Of a stretch of DNA of 64,000 nt, positions 18,666 to 27,192 are shown in pieces; positions within the stretch are counted from its first letter, which is position 1, and each line of letters opens with the position of its first letter. The translations under genes and the position numbers were made by a program. Under the pieces are notes generated by a model, which saw only the letters and a program-made list of their open reading frames with translations, had not been told where the DNA came from and ran no database searches. The stretch spans positions 85,099 to 149,098 of the forward strand of contig NZ_JAPDOK010000009.1 in assembly GCF_026013415.1 (NCBI RefSeq), read 5' to 3'. Source of the stretch: Sphingomonas caeni. GTDB taxonomy: Bacteria > Pseudomonadota > Alphaproteobacteria > Sphingomonadales > Sphingomonadaceae.

Positions 18666-19760
18666 ATGACCGACCCTGAAAGCTACACCTACGCCCAGGC
18701 AGGCGTCTCGATCGAAGCCGGTAATGCGCTGGTCCGCGCGATCGGGCCGCTTGCCCGCTCCACAAGGCGCCCGGGCGCGAATGCCGATCTGGGCGGGTTC
18801 GGGGGAGTCTTCGATCTCAAGGCGACGGGGTACAAGGACCCGCTGCTCGTCGCGGCGAATGACGGGGTCGGCACCAAGCTCAAGCTCGCGATCGAAAGCG
18901 GGCGGCACGAGGGCGTGGGGATCGATCTGGTCGCGATGTGCGCCAACGATCTGATCGTCCAAGGCGCCGAGCCGCTCTTCTTCCTCGATTATTATGCCAG
19001 CGGGAAGCTGATCCCCGAGGTCGCGGAATCGGTGATCGCGAGCATCGCCGAGGGCTGCCGCCAAGCGGGCTGCGCGCTGATCGGCGGCGAGACCGCCGAG
19101 ATGCCGGGCATGTATGCCGAGGGCGACTACGATCTCGCCGGCTTCTGCGTCGGCGCGGTGGAGCGCGAGAATCTGCTCGACGGCAGCGCGATCCAACCCG
19201 GCGACGCGATTCTCGGGCTCGCTTCGACCGGAATCCACTCGAACGGCTTCAGCCTTGTCCGCCGCCTCGCCGCCGACAAGGGCTGGAAGCTCGACCGCCC
19301 TGCCCTGTTCGACCAGGAGGTGATCCTGATCGACGCGCTGATGGCGCCCACCCGCATCTATGTGAAGAGCCTGCTCCCGCTGGTCCAGTCGGGAGCGATC
19401 CATGGCCTTGCGCATATCACCGGCGGGGGACTGCTGGAGAATATCCCGCGCGTCCTCCCCGCCAATTGCCATGCGGCCGTCGATGCGGACGCCTGGGCCC
19501 TGCCCCGGCTGATGGCGTTCCTGCAAGCGCAGGGCAATATCGAGCCCGAAGAGATGGCGCGGACCTTCAATTGCGGGATCGGGATGGTCGCGGCCGTGGC
19601 TAATGAAAAAGTGACCATGGTCACCGATTCGCTGCAAGCTGCTGGCGAAACGGTATTTTCGATCGGGACTGTGGTCGAAGGAACGCGTGGCTGCACGGTG
19701 ACGGGCAGAGACGAGACGTGGAGCGCCCGAGCGGCCTGGAGCGCGACGCATCATGCCTAA
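18666..19760 (+). CDS. purM: Phosphoribosylformylglycinamidine cyclo-ligase PurM
   Basis: An ATP-dependent AIR synthetase of 364 residues that closes the imidazole ring in purine biosynthesis. Family motifs are [15 protein letters not shown] at the N-terminus, the VGTKLKLA segment with [19 protein letters not shown], and [17 protein letters not shown]. The C-terminal FNCGIGMV is also present. The ATG at 18666 is chosen because the family starts [14 protein letters not shown]. It is followed by purN after a repeat, the usual purMN pair. Confidence 0.96.
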   Translation: MTDPESYTYAQAGVSIEAGNALVRAIGPLARSTRRPGANADLGGFGGVFDLKATGYKDPLLVAANDGVGTKLKLAIESGRHEGVGIDLVAMCANDLIVQGAEPLFFLDYYASGKLIPEVAESVIASIAEGCRQAGCALIGGETAEMPGMYAEGDYDLAGFCVGAVERENLLDGSAIQPGDAILGLASTGIHSNGFSLVRRLAADKGWKLDRPALFDQEVILIDALMAPTRIYVKSLLPLVQSGAIHGLAHITGGGLLENIPRVLPANCHAAVDADAWALPRLMAFLQAQGNIEPEEMARTFNCGIGMVAAVANEKVTMVTDSLQAAGETVFSIGTVVEGTRGCTVTGRDETWSARAAWSATHHA

Positions 19761-19769
19761 CACTGATCG

Positions 19770-19847
19770 TGCTCCGGCGAAGGCCGGAGCCTTGGAGGCC
19801 CGAAACCCATTGCCCGTGGCCAGCGCTCCGGCCTTCGCCGGAGCACA
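19770..19847. repeat. Palindromic intergenic repeat, diverged family B relative
   Basis: Inverted ends TGCTCCGGCGAAGGCCGGAGC (19770-19790) and its complement near 19825-19845 enclose a 34-base spacer. The plan of two GC-rich hairpins around a GGCGAA..GCC core is the same as family B, with different flanks. It lies between purM and purN and ends about seven bases before the purN start, so purN has little room for its own promoter or a Shine-Dalgarno site. Confidence 0.75.
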
Positions 19848-19853
19848 GTTGTG

Positions 19854-20420
19854 ATGCGGCGCAAGGTCGGCATCCTCATCTCGGGCCGCGGGTCGAACAT
19901 GATGTCGCTGGTGGAAGCCTCTCGCCAGCCCGACTCACCTTACGACGTCGCGCTCGTCGCCAGCGACAAGCCCGACGCGCCGGGCCTGGCCTGGGCCCGC
20001 GAAAACGGCGTCCCCACCTTCGCGCATTCGCCCAAGGGCATTCCGAAACCCGAATATGAAGCTGCGATCGACGCCGCGCTGCGCGAGGCCGGCGTCGAGA
20101 CGATCGCCCTGGCGGGCTATATGCGCCTGCTCTCCGACGATTTCGTCGCGCGCTGGCGGGGGCGGATCCTCAATATCCACCCCTCGCTGCTGCCCAAATA
20201 CAAGGGCCTCGACACGCATGCCCGCGCGCTGGCGATGGGTGACAGCCATGCCGGCTGTTCGGTGCATATCGTCACCGAGGAGCTCGATGGCGGCGAGGTG
20301 CTGGGGCAAGCCGAGGTGCGGATCGAGGCGCGCGACGATGCGGAAAGCCTTGCGGCGCGCGTTCTGGAGGCCGAACATCTTCTCTATCCGAGAGTGCTGG
20401 GAGAATTCCTGTGCCGCTGA
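19854..20420 (+). CDS. purN: Phosphoribosylglycinamide formyltransferase PurN
   Basis: A folate-dependent GAR transformylase of 188 residues, the third step of purine synthesis. It shows the phosphate-binding ISGRGSNM, the catalytic Asn and His in LNIHPSLLPKYKGLDTHARA, and the catalytic Asp in VTEELDGGEVLGQ. The start could be the ATG at 19854 or the GTG three bases before it. The repeat upstream leaves no clear Shine-Dalgarno sequence. The end overlaps the next gene by ten bases. Confidence 0.94.
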   Translation: MRRKVGILISGRGSNMMSLVEASRQPDSPYDVALVASDKPDAPGLAWARENGVPTFAHSPKGIPKPEYEAAIDAALREAGVETIALAGYMRLLSDDFVARWRGRILNIHPSLLPKYKGLDTHARALAMGDSHAGCSVHIVTEELDGGEVLGQAEVRIEARDDAESLAARVLEAEHLLYPRVLGEFLCR

Positions 20421-20788
20421 GCCCCGACCGCGAGGCCATCCTCACGCGCGTCCGCGAGATCGCCCTCGCCCTTCCCGAGACCGAGGAACGGCCGAGCCAC
20501 GCGCAGCCCACCTTCTTCGCCGCGGGCAAGATGTTCGCCCAGTTCCGCCACGATCATCATGGCGACGACCGCACCGTGGTGATCGTCAAGACCGCCGAGC
20601 CCGAGGAAGCCTCGTCGCTGATCGAAAATCTGCCCGAGCTTTACAGCCGCCCCGCCTATTTCCGCTCCGGCTGGGTCTCGATCAACCTCGAGCCCGCCGA
20701 TACCGACTGGGATCATGTAGGCGACCGCATCGCGCGCAGCTGGGAACTCGTCGTGCCGCCGCGGCTGCTCGAAGCCGGTGGCCGTTAG
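20411..20788 (+). CDS. MmcQ/YjbR family protein
   Basis: A 125-residue protein of the YjbR/MmcQ family, a small alpha/beta fold related to the CyaY-like double-wing DNA-binding domains. Its cellular role is not established. It shows the usual LPETEERPSHAQPTFFAAGKMFAQF stretch and the C-terminal W-D-H-V-G-D-R-I-A-R-S-W-E-L-V. It starts with GTG at 20411 inside the end of purN, so it is probably translated by coupling to purN. Confidence 0.82.
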   Translation: MPLSPDREAILTRVREIALALPETEERPSHAQPTFFAAGKMFAQFRHDHHGDDRTVVIVKTAEPEEASSLIENLPELYSRPAYFRSGWVSINLEPADTDWDHVGDRIARSWELVVPPRLLEAGGR

Positions 20789-20840
20789 GCCGTCAAATTC
20801 TTGCTTTGGATCAATTCACACCTTTGTCAGTTATCTTGCG

Positions 20841-21026
20841 ATGGACAAGCGAGTCGGCTTCAAGCCCGAGGACCAGCCCGGCGTCGCGAGCGCCGAGGGC
20901 GGGATCGTGCTGCTCGACGGTCCCAACGGTGTCGCGGTCGCGTTCACGCCCGATGCCGCCGCGATCACCGGCTATAGCCTGATCGCCGCCGCCGAAGAGG
21001 CGCGCGCCTACCAGCCCGACGCCTAG
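20841..21026 (+). CDS. Small protein of unknown function (61 aa)
   Basis: A short gene starting at ATG 20841 (MDKRVGFKPEDQPGV). The product is soluble, acidic and Ala-rich, with the phrase GGIVLLDGPNGVAVAFTPDAAAITG in the middle. I do not know a named family. Codon usage matches neighbouring genes (strong GC3), which supports coding. Its stop is at the left edge of the inverted-repeat element that begins at 21028. Confidence 0.6.
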   Translation: MDKRVGFKPEDQPGVASAEGGIVLLDGPNGVAVAFTPDAAAITGYSLIAAAEEARAYQPDA

Positions 21027-21300
21027 GGTCCGTACTCAATACCGGAGGGGTCGTGACGGTTCGGATTTTGTCGTCTGGCGAGGAGTTAGGAGGGAGCGAT
21101 GCTTAGGCATCGTGACCGACGAAGCGACGAAGTCCAGGCGGCAAAAGACGGGCCGCCGCTACGCGGTCGCCCGGAGAGGCCCGCTGGCTGCGTCGCCGCT
21201 GCTTGCGCGTAGCTTCAGCTACGCGACTGCGCACCGCTCCTTGCCAGCGGGCCTCTCCGGGCGATCACGATCCCCTCCGGTATTGAGTACGGACCCTAAC
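21026..21300. mobile_element. MITE-like non-autonomous element with 26-base terminal inverted repeats
   Basis: The left end GGGTCCGTACTCAATACCGG (from 21028) and the right end, its exact complement ending in GGACCC near 21298, are perfect inverted repeats of about 26 bases. Both ends are flanked by TA, consistent with a TA target duplication. No transposase is encoded. Inside is a second long hairpin: GGTCGCCCGGAGAGGCCCGC (about 21168-21187) with its complement near 21246-21265, and a smaller one around GCGTAGCTTCAGCTACGC. The 315-base gap between 20841-21026 and 21342 is essentially this element. Confidence 0.8.
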
Positions 21301-21341
21301 CCCTTGCACCCGCGGCCCCGGCACCGCCATAGCTGCGCGCG

Positions 21342-22037
21342 ATGATCAAGGTCGCCAGCTATAACATGCGCAAGTCGATCGGCACCGACCGTCGCCGGCG
21401 GCCCGAGCGCACGCTGCAGGTGCTGTGCGAGATCGGCGCGGATATCGTGGCGTTGCAGGAGGCGGACCGGCGCTTCGGCGGGAAATCGGCGGTGCTCACC
21501 GGCCATCTGCTCGCCGAGCACAGCCCGTGGAAGGCGGTGCCGTTCGGCGTGCGCGCGGCATCGATGGGGTGGCACGGCAATGCGCTGCTGATCCCGCACG
21601 AAGCCGCGGTGGTCGATTGCGAAGTGATCCACCTCCCCGCATTGGAGCCGCGCGGGGCGGTGATGGCCGATATCCGGGTGCGCGGCGAGGTGATCCGCGT
21701 GATCGGCATGCATCTCGATCTGTCGGGCCTCTGGCGCCGGCGCCAGGCGCATGCGATCATTGCGCATGTCGCCGCCAGCACCATCCAGCGCCCCACCGTG
21801 TTGATGGGCGACCTCAACGACTGGACCAACGGGTCCGGGTGCCTCCGCGATTTCGCGCATCACTATGGTTTCGCCGATACCGGCCGCAGCTTCCATGCCC
21901 GCCGTCCGGTCGCGCGGCTCGACCGGATCATGGCCTCGCGCGACCTGAAATTCACCGGCGCCGGCGTGCATGACAGCGCCGCCTCGCGCACCGCATCGGA
22001 CCATCTGCCCGTCTGGGCGACGCTGGAGCGCCGCTGA
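21342..22037 (+). CDS. Endonuclease/exonuclease/phosphatase (EEP) family protein
   Basis: A 231-residue metal-dependent phosphoesterase of the EEP superfamily (DNase I/exonuclease III fold). The conserved residues are visible: Asn in VASYNMRKS, Glu in ALQEADRRF, Asp/Asn in MGDLNDWTN, Asp in ARLDRIM, and Asp/His in SDHLPVWA. The substrate could be a nucleic acid or a phospholipid/inositol phosphate. The coupled patatin gene makes a lipid-related role possible. It has no signal peptide. Its stop shares one base with the patatin start (TGATG). Confidence 0.85.
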   Translation: MIKVASYNMRKSIGTDRRRRPERTLQVLCEIGADIVALQEADRRFGGKSAVLTGHLLAEHSPWKAVPFGVRAASMGWHGNALLIPHEAAVVDCEVIHLPALEPRGAVMADIRVRGEVIRVIGMHLDLSGLWRRRQAHAIIAHVAASTIQRPTVLMGDLNDWTNGSGCLRDFAHHYGFADTGRSFHARRPVARLDRIMASRDLKFTGAGVHDSAASRTASDHLPVWATLERR

Positions 22038-24334
22038 TGGCGGGGCATGAGCGCGAGCTTCGCCTGGCGCTCGTCTGCTATGGGGGCATCAGCCTCGCCG
22101 TCTATATGCACGGCATCACCAAGGAGATCTGGCGCCTCGCCCGCGCCAGCCAGGCCGCGCGCGAGGGCGAGGCGTATGCGGGCGGCAGCCAGGGCGTCTA
22201 TCAGGCGCTGCTCGACGAGATTTTCGAGACGAGCGGCATCAAGCTGCGCGTGCTGGTCGATATCGTCGCGGGCGCGAGCGCGGGCGGGATCAATGCGGTG
22301 TTCCTGGCCCAGGCGATCGCGACCGGCCAGTCGCTCGATCCGCTGACCGATTTGTGGATGGAGCATGCCGATGTCGAGGCCTTGCTCGCCCCCAGCCAGC
22401 GGCCCTCGCACAAATTCGCAAAGATCTGGGCGACCCCGATCGCCTGGATGATCGCCAATCGCAGCAAGACCGTGACCGAGACGGTCGAGGCCGGCGCGCA
22501 GGACGAGGTGCGGCTCAAGCTGGAGAAGTTTGTCCGCTCGCGCTGGTTCGAGCCGCCCTTCGGGGGCAAGCAGCTGCTCGGCACCATCATGGACGCGTTC
22601 GAGGCGATGGCGAAGGGGCCGCAGGGGCCGCGCCTGCTCCCGCCCGGCCAGCCGCTCGACCTGTTCGTGACCGTCACCGATTTCCGCGGCCATCCCGAGC
22701 GGCTGCGGCTCAATTCGCCGCCCGCGGTGCTCGAGACCGAGCACCGCCTCGTCTTCGCGTTCGGGGATCATGGCCAGCCCGGGCCGATCGCCGACAGCTG
22801 CGAACTGGCCTTTGCGGCGCGGGCGACGTCGAGCTTTCCCGGCGCCTTTCCCCCGATGACCGTCGCCGAGATCGACGCGGTGCTGGAGGAGCGGAAAGCG
22901 AGCTGGGCCGGCCGCGACGCCTTTCTCGAACGCTCCCTGCCCCAGCAATGGGCGGACAACCGCGCCGAAAAGGCGGTGCTGATCGACGGATCGGTACTTG
23001 CCAACGCGCCCTTCCGCCCCGCGATCGAAGCGTTGCGCGAGCGCCCGGCGCGGCGGCAGGTCGACCGGCGCTTCGTCTTCGTCGATCCTTTCCCCAATGC
23101 CCGGCTCGCGCTCTATGGCGAGCATCAGGATGAGGCGCCGGGCTTCTTCAAGACGATCATCGGTGCGCTCTCCGAGCTCCCCCGCGAACAGCCGATCCGC
23201 GACAATCTGGAAGAGATCGCCGCGCGATCGGACCGGATCGAGCGGATGCTTGGGATACTCACCGAGATCCGCGCCGAGGTGGAGACCCAGGTCGAGGCGC
23301 TGTTCGGCTATACTTTGTTCCTCGATTATCCCACCTCGAAGCGCCTCGCCGCGTGGCGCCGCCGCGCCCAGATCGCCGCGGCGGCCAAGGCGGGATACGG
23401 CCATACCGCCTATGGCCTGCTCAAGGTCGACGGCGCGATCAACCGCACCGCCCAGCTGATCTACACGATCGGCGACAGCCATGGCCCCGAGCGGCTGCGC
23501 GAGATCCGCAGCGCGGTGGCGATGGCGGTGCGCGGGCGCGAGCTCGACCGGTTCGGGGCGACGCTCTCGAACGGCGCGAGCCCGGCGACGCTCGAATTCC
23601 TGCGCGCGCACGATCTGGGCTTCCGCATCCGCCGGCTGCGCCTGCTCGCGCGGCGACTGACCGAGATCGACACCGCCGCGACGCATGCCGAGCTGCTGCC
23701 GATGCGCGAGGCAATCTACGAATCGCTCGCCACCTATCTCGAATGCAAGCGCTCCGACCCGTTCGCGGACCTGCGCGAGATGGCGCGGGGACTGAACGGC
23801 GATGCCGGGCCGCTGCTCGATGCGATCGCCGAGCGGATGGGCCTCAAGGCGCTTGATGGCGAGACCGACGATCGCCTCTCCCAGGGGTTCAGCGCGCTGT
23901 CGAAGGAGCTGCGCCGCCCGCTCCTGCTCGCGCATCTCGGCTTCCCCTTCTTCGATATCGCGACGCTGCCGCTGCTCCAGGGCGACGGGCTCGACGAGTT
24001 CGACCCGATCCGCGTCGACCGCATCGCCCCGGACGACGCCTGCTCGATCCGCCAGGGCGGCGCCGAGACCTCGCTCAAGGGCATCCAGTTCAACAGCTTC
24101 GGCGCCTTTTTCAGCCGCGCCTATCGCGAGAATGACTATCTCTGGGGCCGCCTCCACGGAGCGGACCGGCTGGTCGACATCATCCTCTCGACCGTTCCCC
24201 CCGATCAGCGCCTGCCGAACGAGCGGATCGCCGAGATCAAGCGCAACGCCTTCCACGCGATCCTCGACGAGGAGGAACCGCGGCTGAGGACGATCCCCGG
24301 CCTGTTCAAGGAACTCCGCGTCGAGATCGGCTAG
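22037..24334 (+). CDS. Patatin-like phospholipase family protein (DUF3376-type)
   Basis: A 765-residue patatin-like acyl hydrolase, probably a phospholipase A or lipase. The oxyanion-hole region is YGGISLAVYMHG (residues 15-26). The nucleophile is Ser81 in GASAGG, and the catalytic Asp is near 317 in LIDGSVLANAPF. The patatin domain covers about residues 5-340. The long C-terminal part is helical and matches the DUF3376-type extension of actinobacterial and alphaproteobacterial patatins. There is no signal peptide. It is translated directly after the EEP-family gene. Confidence 0.9.
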   Translation: MAGHERELRLALVCYGGISLAVYMHGITKEIWRLARASQAAREGEAYAGGSQGVYQALLDEIFETSGIKLRVLVDIVAGASAGGINAVFLAQAIATGQSLDPLTDLWMEHADVEALLAPSQRPSHKFAKIWATPIAWMIANRSKTVTETVEAGAQDEVRLKLEKFVRSRWFEPPFGGKQLLGTIMDAFEAMAKGPQGPRLLPPGQPLDLFVTVTDFRGHPERLRLNSPPAVLETEHRLVFAFGDHGQPGPIADSCELAFAARATSSFPGAFPPMTVAEIDAVLEERKASWAGRDAFLERSLPQQWADNRAEKAVLIDGSVLANAPFRPAIEALRERPARRQVDRRFVFVDPFPNARLALYGEHQDEAPGFFKTIIGALSELPREQPIRDNLEEIAARSDRIERMLGILTEIRAEVETQVEALFGYTLFLDYPTSKRLAAWRRRAQIAAAAKAGYGHTAYGLLKVDGAINRTAQLIYTIGDSHGPERLREIRSAVAMAVRGRELDRFGATLSNGASPATLEFLRAHDLGFRIRRLRLLARRLTEIDTAATHAELLPMREAIYESLATYLECKRSDPFADLREMARGLNGDAGPLLDAIAERMGLKALDGETDDRLSQGFSALSKELRRPLLLAHLGFPFFDIATLPLLQGDGLDEFDPIRVDRIAPDDACSIRQGGAETSLKGIQFNSFGAFFSRAYRENDYLWGRLHGADRLVDIILSTVPPDQRLPNERIAEIKRNAFHAILDEEEPRLRTIPGLFKELRVEIG

Positions 24335-24386
24335 GGTCCGCCTGTCATCCAATCGAGCCGATTGACGCGCTCCTCGTGTTGTGACA

Positions 24387-24400
24387 GTGTATTAATACAC
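24387..24400. promoter_or_regulatory. Perfect 14-base palindrome GTGTATTAATACAC, possible operator
   Basis: GTGTATTAATACAC is its own reverse complement and stands out as an AT-rich site in GC-rich DNA. It lies 21 bases upstream of the ATG at 24421 and overlaps where a promoter for that gene should be (CAATACAAT follows at about 24401-24409). Such sites are typical of dimeric repressors, for example of the GntR or TetR type. No regulator gene is adjacent, so the binding protein is unknown. Confidence 0.5.
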
Positions 24401-24420
24401 CAATACAATAGGAGGGTGGA

Positions 24421-24780
24421 ATGAGCCTTGTTCTGGCTATGCTGGCGGTGACCGCGACCTGCGTTCCGTCCGATGCGCCGAAGCTCACCAAGCTGGAGGT
24501 CGCCACGGGCTTTTTCGCGGCGTTCAACGGCGGCGATCAGGCGGGAATGGGCAGCTTCATCAAGCCCGGCGCGCTGATGATTAGGGGGCCGGGCGAATCG
24601 ATGGAACTCGCCAGCCTGCTCAGCAACGTGCCCCCCGATGCGCGGATCGAGGTGACCGACATGAAGCTGGACGATGCCGGCAATGTCGTCGTCCACAGCC
24701 GCGACGATCAGGGGCATGAGACGATGGGCATGATCAAGCTCGAAGGCGGCTGCATCTCCGAAATATCGCACCAGGGCTAA
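24421..24780 (+). CDS. Small exported protein with a probable NTF2-like fold
   Basis: A 119-residue protein with a short signal-like N-terminus (MSLVLAMLAVTATC). The body reads like a SnoaL/NTF2-type domain: EVATGFFAAFNGGDQAGMGSFIKPGALMI at residues 25-53 and a C-terminal strand pair ending ISEISHQG. Function is unknown. The ATG has a good Shine-Dalgarno sequence (AGGAGGG) seven bases upstream, and a palindromic operator-like site precedes it, so the gene is likely to be individually regulated. Confidence 0.65.
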   Translation: MSLVLAMLAVTATCVPSDAPKLTKLEVATGFFAAFNGGDQAGMGSFIKPGALMIRGPGESMELASLLSNVPPDARIEVTDMKLDDAGNVVVHSRDDQGHETMGMIKLEGGCISEISHQG

Positions 24781-24849
24781 GGCTCGCCACCCTGCCCGAA
24801 TCCTTTATGGTGCCGCCACCTTGCCGGGCGGACCATGGAGGCTGTGGCG

Positions 24850-25644
24850 ATGCGATTATTGCTGCTCGCGCTGGTCTCGACCGTGACGGCGACGGCCGCC
24901 CAGGCGCAGGAGCTGCGACCGCTTTGCGCCGACCGGCCGGGTCTCGGCACGCCGAGCTGCACCGTCGATCCCGGCCATGTGGTGGCCGAGCTGGGCCTCG
25001 CCGACTGGACCCATGACGCGGACGGTATCGAACGAAGCGACGACTGGATCGCGGGCGATCTGCTGGTCCGTATCGGGGTGACGCCCCGGCTCGAGGTTCA
25101 GGCCGGCTGGACCGGCTATGGCGCCACGCGCTCGCGGCCCGTGAGCGGCGGCGCCGCTAGCCGCGAATCGGGCACCGGCGACATCACGCTCGCGCTGCGC
25201 CGCAACCTCTCCAATCCCGACGGATCGGGCTTCTCGGCGGCGCTCATGCCGTTCGCCACCCTTCCCGCGGGCGGCCATGCCATCGGCGCGGGCGATTGGG
25301 GCGCGGGGCTGGTGGCGCCGCTCAGCTATTCGATCGGCCGGTTCAGCGTCGCGCTGACCCCGGAAATCGATGCGGCGGTCGATGCGGACCGGCGCGGACG
25401 CCACCTTGCGTTCGGCAGCGTGGCCGGGTTCGGCATCGCGCTCGGCGGCACCGTGAACAGCGCTTTCGAGATCCAGGCGATGCGCGACGAAGATCCGGGC
25501 GGGCACGCCACCCAGATCCTGGCGAGCGCCTCGCTTGCCTGGCAACCCCGGGGCGACCTTCAGCTCGACGCGGGCGCGGTCGCCGGCCTCAACGCAGCGA
25601 GCCCCGATGTCGAACTCTATATCGGCATCTCGCGCCGCTTCTGA
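24850..25644 (+). CDS. Outer-membrane-type transporter-like protein (phenol MetA-degradation family)
   Basis: A 264-residue exported protein with a signal peptide (MRLLLLALVSTVTATAAQAQ). The mature part has the alternating pattern of an outer-membrane beta barrel and ends in an aromatic residue (ISRRF). The opening CADRPGLGTPSCTVDPGHV and the repeated strands resemble the MetA-pathway phenol degradation / putative outer-membrane transporter family. The ATG at 24850 is preferred over 24835 because GGAGG sits at 24837-24841. Substrate unknown. Confidence 0.75.
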   Translation: MRLLLLALVSTVTATAAQAQELRPLCADRPGLGTPSCTVDPGHVVAELGLADWTHDADGIERSDDWIAGDLLVRIGVTPRLEVQAGWTGYGATRSRPVSGGAASRESGTGDITLALRRNLSNPDGSGFSAALMPFATLPAGGHAIGAGDWGAGLVAPLSYSIGRFSVALTPEIDAAVDADRRGRHLAFGSVAGFGIALGGTVNSAFEIQAMRDEDPGGHATQILASASLAWQPRGDLQLDAGAVAGLNAASPDVELYIGISRRF

Positions 25645-25648
25645 CGCC

Positions 25649-26101
25649 TCAGCCGAGCGATTTGCGCAGCGTCACCACCGGGATGCCCCGCGCGTCGATC
25701 TCGTAACCGCAGACATGGAAGCCATGCCGCAGATTGAGCATCAGCATCGCGTTGTTCGCGGCGCGGGTGCGGGTCTCGACACGGGCATAGCCCTGGGCGG
25801 CGGCCGCTTCATGCTGGCGCACCATCAGCGCCGAAGCGACCCCCTGCCCCCGCGCCCGCGGATGCACCCCGCCGAGCCAGGAGTAGAGCAAGGTGGCGCC
25901 CCGCCGATAGCCGAGCTTGAAGCCGACCCATCCGGCCTCGTCCTCGGCGATCCAGAGCATCGGATCGGCCATGTGGGGGAGGCGGGAGAGGAGATAGGCG
26001 TCGTCGATATGCTCGAAGACGGCGCGGTAGAGCGTGAGGAGGGGCTCGGCGGCGGCTTCGATGGGGTCGGGCCAGCGGCGGCTGGTTATGGTCCCCGTCA
26101 T
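25649..26101 (-). CDS. GNAT family N-acetyltransferase
   Basis: A 150-residue acetyl-CoA-dependent acyltransferase. The acetyl-CoA pyrophosphate loop is visible as VHPRARGQGVASALM, followed by the helix HEAAAAQGYARVETRTRAANNAMLMLNLRHGF that is typical of GNAT motif A/B. The substrate is unknown. The start at 26101 is set by overlap with the stop of the upstream M28 peptidase (ATGA), which implies coupled translation. The longer upstream frame belongs to the peptidase coding region and is rejected. Confidence 0.85.
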   Translation of the reverse strand: MTGTITSRRWPDPIEAAAEPLLTLYRAVFEHIDDAYLLSRLPHMADPMLWIAEDEAGWVGFKLGYRRGATLLYSWLGGVHPRARGQGVASALMVRQHEAAAAQGYARVETRTRAANNAMLMLNLRHGFHVCGYEIDARGIPVVTLRKSLG

Positions 26102-27117
26102 TCGCGCCATCCCCGGATCACTCTCTCCAGCCCGGCAACGACGCGGGCAAGCCGCTGGTAATCGATCTTGTCGGGCGTGTCCTTGGTGCTGTGATACCAG
26201 GGATAGCGGAACGGGGCGGTGTCGGTGATCATCAGCGCGGGCACGCCGGCCTGTTCGAACGCCCAATGATCCGACCAGTCGATGCCCTGGATGAAACCCG
26301 GCGCGGAGCCGCCCACGCTCGGGAAGCGCGCCGTCTCGCGGAATGCCTTTACCGTGCGCCGCACCAGCGCGCGTGAGGAAACGGTGCCGACGAATGCGAC
26401 GAAATTGCCGGTATCGGGATAGAGGATCGACAGCGGGAACGGGTAACGCTGGCTGCCGGGCGCGTCGCGATAATAGCCGATCGTCTCCAGCGAGAACATC
26501 GCGGCTACCTTCTCGCCCGATTGCACGAGGCGCCGGGCGTAGACGAGGCTGCCCATCCGATCGGTCTGGAAGAAGGGCGGCTCCTCATTCGCGAACAGCA
26601 CCAGCCGGATCCGGACCGCCGCCTTGCCGCGCAAATCCGCGAGCATCCGCGCGAGTTCGACCACGGCCGCGGTACCGCTGCCATTGTCGTTCGCGCCGGG
26701 CGCGGTGAAGGCGCTGTCGTAATGCGCGCCGATCACCAGCGTCGGCGCGGCTGGGCTGGCGGGTTCGATCGTCACTTCGAGATTGCGGGCATGGCCGGCG
26801 TCGAACGGCTGGCGGGTGACGGTGTAGCCCATGCCGGCGAGCTGTTTCTGGAGGTAGAGCGCCGCGTTTTCAAGTGCTTGCGGGTGGCCGAGATTGTGCG
26901 GGGTCGAGGCAATCGCCATCACATGCCCGCGCAGGCGCTCGGCGAGCTGGGATTGCGCAGGCGTCAGCGGCGGTAGCGGGCCGGCGTAGGTATGGCCGGG
27001 AACCGCGGTCATCCAGAGCAAGACGATTACGGGCGAGGCGAACAGAGCAAGGACGATGCCGAGCCCGAGGATCTTGATCCGCCGCTCGCGCAGCCACTCG
27101 ATGAATGCCGATCCCAA
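26098..27117 (-). CDS. M28 family zinc aminopeptidase, membrane-anchored
   Basis: A 339-residue metallopeptidase with an N-terminal membrane anchor (about residues 14-38). The two-zinc site is complete: His and Asp in GAHYDSAF, Asp in PGANDNGSG, Glu-Glu in LFANEEPPFF, Glu in SLETIGYY, and the C-terminal His in WYHSTKDTPDK. By topology the catalytic domain faces the periplasm. It is coupled to the GNAT gene downstream. A second M28 peptidase of different architecture is at 31046-32431. Confidence 0.9.
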   Translation of the reverse strand: MGSAFIEWLRERRIKILGLGIVLALFASPVIVLLWMTAVPGHTYAGPLPPLTPAQSQLAERLRGHVMAIASTPHNLGHPQALENAALYLQKQLAGMGYTVTRQPFDAGHARNLEVTIEPASPAAPTLVIGAHYDSAFTAPGANDNGSGTAAVVELARMLADLRGKAAVRIRLVLFANEEPPFFQTDRMGSLVYARRLVQSGEKVAAMFSLETIGYYRDAPGSQRYPFPLSILYPDTGNFVAFVGTVSSRALVRRTVKAFRETARFPSVGGSAPGFIQGIDWSDHWAFEQAGVPALMITDTAPFRYPWYHSTKDTPDKIDYQRLARVVAGLERVIRGWRE

Positions 27118-27192
27118 GCCGCCTCCCTCCCCGCGATCAGCGGCCTCAGATATAGCAGAATTCGCCGATTTCGCGTTACTCCCGCCGAGGGG

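Noticed and set aside
21863..24352. 829-codon frame antisense to the patatin gene
   Set aside because: Same reason: third-position GC leaves the complementary frame open. The patatin motifs GASAGG and DGS prove the plus strand.
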